A stretch of 64,000 nt of DNA from Lytechinus variegatus. Taxonomy: Eukaryota; Echinodermata; Echinoidea; Temnopleuroida; Toxopneustidae. The stretch spans positions 54,670,796-54,734,795 of the forward strand of contig NC_054740.1 of the NCBI RefSeq assembly GCF_018143015.1, written 5' to 3'. The notes beneath the pieces were generated by a model. It saw only the letters and a program-made list of their open reading frames with translations, searched no databases and was not told where the DNA came from. Positions within the stretch are counted from its first letter, which is position 1; every line of letters begins with the position of its first letter. The position numbers and the translations under genes are program-made. Of this stretch, positions 12,470 to 24,400 are shown piece after piece.

Positions 12470-15400
12470 GTAAGAACAAAAAAATGATTCAAAGAATGAC
12501 AATTATGATTTTAGAAAGTTGTTCAGATGTCAGATATTTTTGCAAAATTTAGAGTTCCTTCAAGATTCTAAGGAAATGAAAAGAAAATATATGAAGACAT
12601 TTCTCTTAGCTTGCCCTCTCCCTGTCTCTGTGTTTATTTTTGTCTGCTTGTTTCTCTCTGTCTGTCTTTCTTTCTTTCTCTCTCTCTCACTCTCTCTCTC
12701 TTCATTTCTCTTTCTCCCTGCTCTCTCTCTACCACGTATATCTGTTTTTAATTCTCTCCTTTGAACCTTAAATGTATAATGCTTTGTCAAGTTCTCATTT
12801 TACCATCCTACAAATTTCCTCACAAGCAGTGACCCTGACCCAGTCAGAGAAAATACTGGTGGTTCTATATTTGCATCTGCATAAAGTTCACTTTTTACGT
12901 ATTCGCAAATAAGCATCGACTCGTACGTATTATTGTCAATTGTGACATCTATATTAATCTGTTGTCTTCATTTTGGAGCCAGCAGAGCATAACGTATTGT
13001 TTGTAGCCATGACGAATAGTATTGGCGTCGCTTCGTGTTTGTGATGGAGGGGGGGGGGGGGTCAAAGATCGTTGCAATGTATTTCGTTTTAAAACGGAGG
13101 CACAATATATCTGCGAACATCTTTATTTTTATGACCACTCGCTTGTACTTTATAGTAATTACAGGTTTAGATCTTCCACTGAATGAAAAAATAATTACGA
13201 GAGAGCAAATCGAGCAAGAGATAAAATGTCATAGATTTTAGCTTCGATTGTGATACGAATATTTACAAAACTTCCACCCTCACGAGTCTGCTTACATGTC
13301 AGTGTGTGATAGTCTTACGTGAAGACCCCCTTGTTGATCAAAGTTTTAATCAGGGTCTGTGCCAGCAGACTACCCCTCGCCATCAGTTCACTATTAATTG
13401 AATTTTCAATGTTCGCTTGGTATGAATGGTTGAGAAGAAAAGTTTGTTTTGTTTGTTTGATTTCCGAATAACAAATACAAAATACAAAACACAATATGAA
13501 ATTCGTCAAAGTTGCAATAGAGTAATATAAGAAGTGGATGGTATATGGGGATAAAATACAATGATAAAAACAATTTAAACAACGCTGTTTACTGTGTGAA
13601 TCGCACAGTAGTTGTTCAAACAGTACTGTTGTTTCAAGTCTTAAACAACCATGCTTGAATTATTGATAATTAAACAAATGAATGAAAACTTTGTTGTTTA
13701 TTATTTTAAACACTTGTTTAAAATGTTTGAACAACTACTGTGCCAATCACAGAGTATCCAGAGTTATTCAAATAATTTTTTTAACAGTGTAGTAAGTAAG
13801 ACATACGGCTGCAGTCCATATTATCTGTAATAGTCCAGGATAGAAGAGGCGTAACGTTGTTTTTTTTATATATACAATATTTTTTAATGGTTTCTTGTCA
13901 ATTCGAGGGTGCTGATTACGAATCTGAATGATGCCACTCGTGTAACCTTGAGCATTTTCCGCAAATTGGCAAAATCTAATATGGCCGCCAAATTATGCAA
14001 ATTACCCATAAAAATCCTAATTTTGTCCGCACATTTGCTACGAAATGCATAAAATTGTGTGGCAGGAGTGAGATACTCTCTGAAAAATTCAATGATTTTT
14101 GACAAAATATTTATTTTCCTCATGTTCAAAATGGCCGCCAAAGTCCATTGTATATTATGTACAATATAAAGAGGAAAACTAGTTCGCAAGGTGAGCACTA
14201 AACTGTAAAAAACCGAAGTATGAACGAAGTGATATATGCAAATCATTATTACTAACGAGATATATCATTCATTATATCATAAATGGGAAGATTTCTGTAT
14301 TTTGATATCTAAAATGGCCGCCACTGGCCCAAACAGTATTGCGTACAATGGCAATGGGGGCCAAAAAAATTCACAAGAGTGATCACTAAAATGCATATTA
14401 TTAAGATTACACGAGTGGAATACTGACTAAAAACATAACTGTTAACGAAATATATCATTAAATGCCATGTATGTGATGAATATTGTATTTTGATTTTCAA
14501 AATGGCTGCCAAAGGCCCTATAAGTATTATGCACACAATGAGAAAGAGGGGCAAAGAAATCACAAGAGTGATCACTAAAATGCATATATATCTGATAAAT
14601 TAATGGGATACTGTTTAAAAACATATTTTCTAACGAAATATATCATTCAGGTATAAAGTTTGTGTTAAATACTGTAGTTTAAATTTACTTTCAAAATGGC
14701 CGCCATAGACATTAACAGTATCATAGTGCACAATGCAAAGTGGGAAACCAATTATGAGCACCATAAATGCAAGTATTAGTGATCTATGAGTAGAATATTG
14801 TCCGAAAGCATAATTTATATTAAGAGATATCATTTATTCTGCCAGTTAGGTGATGAATACTGTTATTGGAAAGTCAAAATGGCCGATACAGGCCCTTATG
14901 ATATTATGCACAATGTGAATGGGAACAAATTATTTCGACAGAATTTGGCTTTGCTTGGCCAAATGGTGATGTATGAGTGAAATATCGTCTGAAAACACGA
15001 TTTATAACAAAATATATCATCTCTTATGTAATTTAGGTGATAAATACTGTATTTCAACATTCAAAATGGCTGCCATATGCCCTTTTTGTGAACATTATTT
15101 GTCTACACTCAAATTATATATTATACGATAAGGGCCTATGGTGGCCATTTTAATTTAAAAATGCAGTGTTTATCACCTTAAATACACGACATTATGATAT
15201 ATCTTGTTTGAAACCATGGTTTTAGACAACATTTCACCCTTGCATCAGAATTCACAATTATAGGCAATATTTAGAGTTAAACAAAGCCAAATTATGTCAA
15301 AATTATATGTCCAATGTTACAATGTACATAATACTTTTAGATTTTGGATTTCAAAGTACAGCATTTATTACCTCCACAACCAATATGTGATGTATTTAGT

Positions 15401-18400
15401 TAGAAATCATGTTTAAGACAATATTTCTACTCGTATCTCACAGTCATATGCATTTTATGATTCTCACTCTTGTGAAAATTAGTTTCTCCATTCGCATTGT
15501 ACATAATAAATATAGGGATGATGGCGGCCATTTTGAATGTCAAAATACAGCATTTATCACATAAATGGCATATTAACAATGATGTTTTTAGTCAGTATTC
15601 CACTAGTTTATCTTAATTATATGCATTTTAATGCTCACTCTTGTCACTTTTTTGCCCCGGCCATTTCCCTTGTACATAAGCAGTTTCCTAACTGAAGTGG
15701 CTACCCTGGGTAAATAAAACGTTATTATTTATTTTTTATTATAATACTCTTTATGCCACTGAATAATGAAATACAGTATTTATCACCTAAATTACATAAG
15801 ATATGATATATTTGGTTATAAATCATGTTTTCAGACGATATTTTACTCATACACTCTTAAAAATATTGGGTTAAAAATGCTCCATGATAGTAATTTTGTA
15901 TCCAACCAACATTGGGTATTTCTTTTGGGCATTATTAATTATCCAGTGTGGTGAAAATGTTGCTCATTCTAAAGTGATTTCTGCTTATTTTTAACCTTAC
16001 TGGACAATATACTTTCCACATTGGGTAAAATACTACCCCAATTGGTTGGATACATAATTACCCTCGTGCTGGTTAAAATTTTGCCCAATATTTTTTACAG
16101 TGTACATCACCTCTGGCCGGCTCGGTGTAAAAATGGCAGAGGTAATAATCGCAGAGGTAAAAATGGCAGAGGTAATAATGGCAGAGGTCAAAATGGCAGA
16201 GATAAAAATGGCAGAGGTAATAATGGCAGAGGTAAAATTGGCAGAGGTAAAAATGGCAGAGGTAATAATGGCAGAGGTAAAGTGGCAGAGGTAAAAATGG
16301 CAGAGGTAAAATGGCAGAAGTCATAATGGGAGAGGTAAAAATGACAGCTCTAGGTAAAATATGGCCAGCCTCAAACCCCGAAGCAATGAATTGTCAAAAA
16401 GTCCCCGCATGTACAAAGATTAAATTAGAAGTGCATGTCACGGATAGGCATTAATTTCATCATATCATTATGTCTTTATCGATATCGGCCTAACAATGCT
16501 ATTTACGAATTCGTTGAGGTGTACCGTGAAGGCTTTTTAAAAAGAAATCAAACGACAAATATTTTTTCATTCAATTCATCAGGAGCAAAATGAAACTGCA
16601 CTATTCTCATTCATCATTTTATAACAATCCTTTTTGTCTAGCTGTTTTTTTTTATATCTAAAGTTTTGCCAGGTTTACCGTTACAAAAAGGAGAAAGAGT
16701 AGACATAAGAGAGGTGGAGAGATAGAGAGGGTTAGGGGTGGGAAAAGAACATAGCGGGACCTTGAAAATGTCACGAATGATTGTGGTTGAATATTATGTC
16801 CTTATTTGTAACGTCGTCTGTACTATTCTTTTTAAATATTTGAATGACAATAAGCATGCGTTCCCAGGCTTGGTACTGAATATGTAACTGATTATGAAAA
16901 TCAATAATAATCTTGACTGGTAAACCAATTTGGGGTCGATCGAGGGGAACCGTCTGGTTCAGATTCTTTGCATAAAAGAAGACCCTGAACCTTCTTTACC
17001 ATTGCATCCAATATGATATAGACGGCTTGATGGTCATAACCCTTGGAAGCGGAAGTGCTGTTGGGTATTTTTGTACACCATAAGCAGCACCCTCTTGGTA
17101 TAATTAGCTTGGTATGCTAAGAAATATTGTTTATTATCTGATTGTTATTATTTTTGGTATAATTCTTTTTCTGAGTCAAAAGAACTTCACTTAGTTGAAA
17201 TAATTTTTAAAGTCATTTTCCCCCTTGACCAAATCCCCTTTGATTTTAGAATGAAAACTTTTTTCTTCTCGGCTTTTTAACAAACCAGCATCCAATATCT
17301 CTTTCATTTTTGCTTTATATGCCATCTTGACTTTGCAATTTTCAACTCCGCCATTTTTTACACTGTTAGAAAATTTATACTTAAAAATAAAAAAAATCCT
17401 GCAACAGAGTCTGGAGAACACCTGTAATCTTACTGCTCTGTGTAGTCCTACATGCATGCATTTGTATAAACTTACAGAAAATTGGTATTTTGTGCATGTG
17501 CCCTTACAAATTTATTGTAATAAAACTGTTTTCCCCTTTTTTAAAGCATATCTGTTCTGTAAAAATCTGGCCAAGCAAAGCCAAATTCTGCTGAAATAAT
17601 TTGTTCCCATTCACATTGTGCATAATATCATAAGGGCCTGTAGCGGCCATTATCACCTAACTTGCAGAATGAATGATATCTCTTAACTGCTTAATATGAA
17701 TTATGCTTTCAGACAATATTTTACTCATAGATCACTAATACCTGCATTTATGGTGCTCACTCATGTGAATATTGATTTCCCACTTTGCATTGTGCATAAT
17801 ACTGTTAATGTCTCTGGCGGCCATTTTGAAAGTAAAAATACAGTATTTAACACACACTTTTAACCTGAGTTAGAAAATATGTTTTTAAACAGTAATTTAT
17901 CACATATATATGCATTTTAGTGATTACTCTTGTGATTTATTTGCCCACTTTCTCATTGTGGATGATACTTTTAGGGCCTTTGGCAGCCATTTTGAATATA
18001 AAAAATACAACATTCATCCCAATATATTTCGTTAACAATTATGGTTTTAGTCAATATTCCACTCGTTTAATCTTAATAATATGCATTTCTGTGATCACTC
18101 TTGTGAATTTTTTCGGCCCCCATTGCCATTGTACGCAATACTGTTTGGGCCAGTGGCTACCATTTTTGATATCAAAATACAGAAATTTTCCCATTTATGA
18201 CATAATAAATGATATATATCTCGTTAGTAATGATGATTTGCATATATTACTTCGTTCATACATCGCAATTTTTTGCGGTTTTATTGCTCATTTTTGTGAA
18301 AATTGGTATTCCCTATTTTTATTGTACATAATAGAGTATACAATGGACTATGGCGGCCATTTTGAATATCAGGAAAATAAATATTTTGTCAACAATTATT

Positions 18401-21400
18401 TTTTCAGAGTGTATTTTACTCCTGCCACACGCTTTCATGCATTCCATAGCCAATGTGCGGACAATTTTAGGATTTTCATGGGTAATTTGCATATTTTGGT
18501 GGCCATATTGGATTTTGCCAATTTGCGGAAAATGTTCAAGGTTACACGAGTGGCATCATCCAGATTCGTAATCAGCACCCTCGAATTGACAAGAAACCAT
18601 CAAAAAATATTGTATATATAAAAAAACAAGGTTTGGTCAAGTTTCTATGGGGCCTATCCTGGACTATAATATTGTATTGCTGCTGGTCTTGCATGGAGCA
18701 AGTTTACTTCAAAATAGCAATGATTGAAGATAGAATTTTACCATCAGTAGGAAAAAGAGAAACAACATTTAATTCTATTTCGCGTTGTGCAGGAGCCGTT
18801 AAAAGCGATTTAGGTGAACAACCTCAGTTTTTGGTTACTTACCATGTTAAATAGAATTGGCAAAAATCGGGGAGGGGGACCTCCTTGATTTTCAAATTTG
18901 TTCAGTGTGATAACCTATTGAACAGGGTCGTTTCGCAACATCCCCCCTCCCATTCCCCCCTAAATGGACCTCCCCCAAAAAATGAAATCGCCTCCCCTGC
19001 TACCAAGAATATAATTGGGGTCCGACCACTTGACCGAAGGTCCGCGAGACCGAAGGTCCGCGAGACCGAGGGCCCGCGAGACCGAAGGCCCGCGAGACCG
19101 AGGGTCCGCGAGACCGAGGGCCCGCGAGACCGAAGGCCCGCGAGACCGAGGGTCCGCGAAACCGAGGGCCCGCGAGACCGAGGGCCCGCGAGACCGAAGG
19201 CCCGCGAGACCGACTTTTTTTTCCTTCATCAGGTGACGAGTGGTTTAAAGGGCCTCGTTGAAGCGGCGTATGCCTGTTTTCGGAGGGGGGGGGGTAGAGC
19301 CAAAACATTTCCCGGTAGTGGGCTGTAGTGAGCACGCGAATCGTGCGAAACACTTATACTGAAAGGGCTCTCTTATAGGGGGGGGGGGTGTTTCCGATAC
19401 TTACAGTAGAAACTTACGTTGCCTAATTTTACTGACACTACTTAATCATTACCTCTACTCATTTAAAGGTTAAGTCCACCTCAGAACAATGTTGATTTGA
19501 ATCAATAGAGAAAAATCAGACAAGCACAATGCTGAAGATTTCATCAAAATCGGATGTAAAATAAGAAAGTTATGACATTTCAAAGTTTCGCTTATTTTTA
19601 ACAAAATAGTTATATGAACGAGCCAGTTACATCCAAATGAGAGAGTTGATGATGTCACTCACTCACTATTTCTTTTGTTTTTTATTGTTTAAATTATACA
19701 ATATTTCAATTTTTACGAATTTGACGATTAGGACCTCCTTGCCTGAAGCACAAAATGTTAAAATAATGGAATTCCACGTGTTCAGGGAGGAATGAAACTT
19801 CATTTCACATGACAATGACGAGAAAATAAAAATATTTCATATTTCAAACAATAACAAATAAAAGAAATAGTGAGTGAATGACGTCATCGACTCTCATTTG
19901 GATGTAGCTGGCTCTTTCATATAACTGTTTTTGTGAAATGAAGTGAAATTTTGAAATGTCATAACTTTCTTATTTTACATCCGATTTTGATGAAATTTTC
20001 AGTGTTATACTTGTTGAATTTTTCTCTTTTTATTCAAATCAAGTTTTTGTTGGGGTGGACTTGTCCTTTAACGTTTATTTTTATGGTAATTCTGCTTCAT
20101 GATCTTGTGCATTTAATGTTTAACAAGAAAACTGGAAATATTATGGAAATACATACACCTGGAACATTGAACATTCATGCTTATTTCCCTAGAATACGGT
20201 GAATACATAATGAAAAAAGTTCGTCATGCAGCCATAGGCGGCGGAAGCGGGGTGGACGGGGGGACGTGTCCCCCCTAAATTTTAGGTGGGGGACGGTCCC
20301 CCCTAAATTTTTGTTTGATAACCTTTTTTTTTTGCTTGTCAATTTTTTTTTACATGTGTCCATACGAAAATTTCAGGTGGACACCCCCTAATTTTTTTGG
20401 CTTCCGCCGCCAATGCATACAGCTGGCAGAAAAGGGGGCAGAAAGCGAAGGGAAGCATGCGCGAGCTCCAATTTCAATTTTTCTGTCTGGCAGAAGGGCG
20501 TTAGATTGAGCGCTCTCTATGTGAATTGTACAGTGTGAGCGGGAGTTAACGCCCTTCTGGCAGACTCACGACGAAATTAACATTCATGATATGTACAATC
20601 CCACTTGACCAATGGCATGCACCTGAGAACGGGCACATCTTTCATTTTATCTTTCATTTTATCTTCTGACAAACTGGCTCAAGAATTAGACGCATGTGTC
20701 AAAGCCTGGATTGGGAGGGGCTCGTTCTAGTTGCTCATGGCCATATCACAAAATCAAAGTAAATGTGGCATCTATATATCTTGGCGTTGTTGAAGGAAGC
20801 AATGTCAGGGACGAGCAACAACAATTGTTTTCCAAGTTGAGGATGGGGCTCGTCCACATAGGATGAGGGTAAGTATTCTGTATAAAGTTCCATTAAAAGA
20901 TAACATGCCACATGGCCTCAGTCCCCCACCTTTCTGGGTAATCCCACAGATGATGACAGATCGACGTGATATACAAGAATTAAAAGATGCGGATCGATTG
21001 CGTCATTACATAGCCAGAGGGGTCGGGGTATCCCCCCCCCCAAGAAAAAAAAACACACATTAATTCTTCAACCGGGCTGGAGACAACAAAAAAATACAAC
21101 ACAAAACAAAAGCAAACAAAGGGAGAGCAAGCGGGGAAGGGATTGTCGATGTTGCGAAAGGGTGGGTGAGCAGAGCGGGGATGGCCGCACCCTATCGAGA
21201 GAAGCCCCCCCCCTCCCACCCCTTCTCCAGTTATCGCGACAGGATGGCTTGAGAGCGGGGAGAACATTCCATGCTAAGACTCCCCAAAAGCATGAAAAGT
21301 AACACTACACATGGCACTTTTTCTATATATTTTATTGGAGTTTTTTAATAGTTTGCCCCAGAGTATTCAAGAACACGGTTTTCACTTCGTAAAAGATATG

Positions 21401-24400
21401 AAAACTCTCTTGATTAATGAAGTTTGATGATTGACATGAGTTTGGGGGAAAAAATAAAAAGAAAGTTGTTTTAGTAGAGTAGATACATTGCACTTTGATC
21501 CTTTTGGGGAAACCATTCTCGACTAGCACTTTTGCTAACTTTTGGTTCTCCCTTAAACAGCATTTCTTTTGGTGCAAAATCACCGAAACCATTAATAATT
21601 TATGTTCATGCATACGATCAATTTTTATGGTGATTTGCTTCTTGTCAGGTGAAACTGCATCAAGACTCTTGTATTATATGCTGATATCATGGGGTATCAC
21701 ATTGTGTTCTTATATAGACTATGCCTATGTTATGAACTGCATTTATATAATTCATGTTATACAAACACATTCTTGTAAATATGTATTATACATAATATAT
21801 TCATTCATGTAAATATGTTAATGTTAATAAACTCAACTCAAGATAAATTAATAAACACCTATTCATGGGAACTAGGGAGGGGACTTGTCTCGAAAAGGAG
21901 TGTTGAGTACAGCGGCGTAAATCCACTTTGAGGAGTGGGGGATGATCGAGTTTTATCCTCCCCCCATAGGCGGATCCAGGGGGCGAGGGGCCCGGCTCCC
22001 CCTCCTATTGGCGGAGCAAAAAAGAAAAAAAAGAAGAGTAGGAAGACGAGTGAATAAAATAAGAGAGGAAGACTTGAAAAAAAAATTCGCTCGCGCTTCG
22101 CGCTCGCATTGCCTGTCAGGCGATTCACATATCTTGTTCAACATGGAGCTTAAATATCAAGTTTGGAAGTCAATATACAAAACATATTTCTCCTTGGAAA
22201 TCGAACTTTCATTAATTTGTGTGATTTACAAATTGATGACTAAAAAGTGCTCTGCTGTAAAAATGTCAGTTTTATTGTCTAAATATTCACATTTTTTGCT
22301 CGCGCTGCGCGCTTGCGAAATTGATTTATCAGGTACCTATTATTTTCATGTATTCCCTAAAGTTTTCAAAATATCTTTTTTCAGGTCTGATTGTCAAAAC
22401 ATATCAGCTAGCGCTGCCATGCTTGCATTTTGATTTGCGAGGTATTTCTGTCTCAACAAACTACTTAAAATCCCCTTTTCATGGCAGTTTATAAGAAAAT
22501 TTCGGCTCCCGATTTGCGCTCGCATTAATGGTTAAAAATATATCAACTGATTACTGAAGCATCCTATTCATGATTATAAAAGTGCTTGAAATGTACATTG
22601 TTCAGGCCATAATATCATCAGATTTCACGCCCTCATTATGCATTAATAAATAAGGTATCAATTTAATAATTAAATTGTCCCTTTTGTTTAATCTCGCGCT
22701 TAACAAGATGAATAGGAAGATATATAGTCATCATATTCATATGATAACATGTCCTAAGGATGTCATAGTCCTTTGTCCCAAACTCAAAATAATAATGAAA
22801 AATATCAGCTCCTTATCAAGTGCGATTTATATCCACCTTACAATTTTCCTACAAAGTGTTTGAAATATAAATCAAATCGGAATATCAAATATTTTAAGTT
22901 CGCGCTTCGCGCTCACCTTTATTTCATACTAAAAGTTGTATTTAGAATGCCTAGATTCTATGGCCCGTATTCTGAAGTCGGGTTTAATTTAAACTCAGGT
23001 TTAAAGTTGTGGTTTAAGTATGGGTAGCCAATTGTTACATAAATCACTAACAGTATATATATCATAGTTCGGCTCATTTGGCCTCAAATCATTCATAATT
23101 ATCTAGGAATTATTAATAGATGATTGTCTTCACCATCGATGAATCAGGAAAGAGCACAGTAAATATAAAAAACATACATCTTAATAAAATTTTTGACACT
23201 TTCGGCTTCCCATAATTTTAGCACAGAGTTAGACCATGGTCTAAGTTAAACCTGAGTTCAGAATACGGGCCTATGTCTAAATCTGAAACACGCGCGCGCA
23301 TGTTCATTCAGTTATCAAGTTTCAGATCACAATATCAAAAACTTTCTGCTCGCCCTTGGTGCTCGAATTATTAATATAAGAATATCCCCTCTTACACATC
23401 CTTTTCATTATTTACAAAACATGAATATTGTTCCGTTCTAGGTCTAAAACAAGAATTTTTCCGCTCACGCTTCGCGATCGCATCAATTGTTTAGTTATGT
23501 AGGTATCCTTTCATGATTACAAAAAATAATTTTCCATTCTTTATGTAGAAATGTCAAATTTTTTTCTGCTCGTAATTCGCGCTCGCCTTATTTGATTGTT
23601 GAAATATGTAACAACTTTATGGCTAACTGCAAGCAGTCTTTAACAGGTAGGCCTACATTTCCGATCATTTCAAAACATGTATAAACAATTTCTGCTCGCG
23701 CTTCGCGTTCGTAGTAATTATTGCAGGCACATCTTTTTTTCAGAATGTTCAAATTTTAGGAAAAAATGCAAACAATTAAAAAAGAAATTTGCTCGCGCTT
23801 CGCGCTCGCATTATTGAATAAGGATTATGATATTATATATTTACGTTGATTTAAAGAATAAAGATAAGAAGTGACTCATAGGACTACCCCTTCAAAGAAA
23901 CAAAAAATCATCTTTGAGCGGCCGATCGGGGAAAATATGGATGAAAAAAATTCAGGGACCCCTAATGGCGAAGGCTGGATCCGCCCCTGCCCCCTCTATA
24001 CACACATTTGAATATCTATTTAGCAAGCAGTCGAAGCGGACGAGCCATAAAGAACCAATTTTCTCGCTTTTAATCACATTTCATAATATAAATTTTAAAT
24101 ATTACGAGGGGGCGAAGCGAGCGACCCCAAAATAACCACTGTTTTGGTTTTCAATCGCATTTTCAAATAGAAATTTTGAAGTACGTTTTTTTTTACTAAT
24201 TACTTAAAATATATTTTATTCCCTAAAAAGTGTGTGTGGGGGGGGTATTTGTACACGCCAACCGCCCACTCCAAAAAGTGAGTGTGTGGGGGCGGGGTTA
24301 TATCCCCCATCCCCCGGGATTTACGCCAAGGGTTGAGTATTCTGATGTACTGACCAGCCTTTTTTTTATATAGAAGATTTTTTTAAGTAGAATTTTTTTT

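Larger units (their letters stand above)
13830..18667. mobile_element. 4.8-kb fold-back element made of inverted arrays of ~180-bp units
   Basis: The left arm (about 13830-15057) is the inverted copy of the right arm (15768-15851, 16103-16118 and 17576-18667). The outermost match is TAGTCCAGGATAG at 13831 against its complement at 18654-18666. Each arm is a chain of ~165-195-bp units, each with an AAAATGGCCGCC block (left: near 13979, 14133, 14311, 14503, 14695, 14877, 15064; complementary right blocks near 17642, 17818, 17984, 18162, 18352, 18500). The spacer holds about three more units in right-arm orientation. No transposase is visible, so it is non-autonomous. The structure recalls fold-back (TU-type) transposons known from sea urchins, but the unit is longer. 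Arms differ by many substitutions, so it is not recent. Confidence 0.8.

Noticed and set aside
16021-16326. Gly/Arg/Asn-rich and MAEVK-repeat proteins
   Set aside because: Products of a 15-bp minisatellite in different frames.
17191-17457. 88-aa lysine-rich protein on the minus strand
   Set aside because: No domain, no splice context, inside an insertion; nothing to support it.
18885-19353. Arg/Pro-rich proteins of 73-147 aa on both strands
   Set aside because: They arise from a stop-free 16-bp minisatellite open in several frames; no start context or homology.
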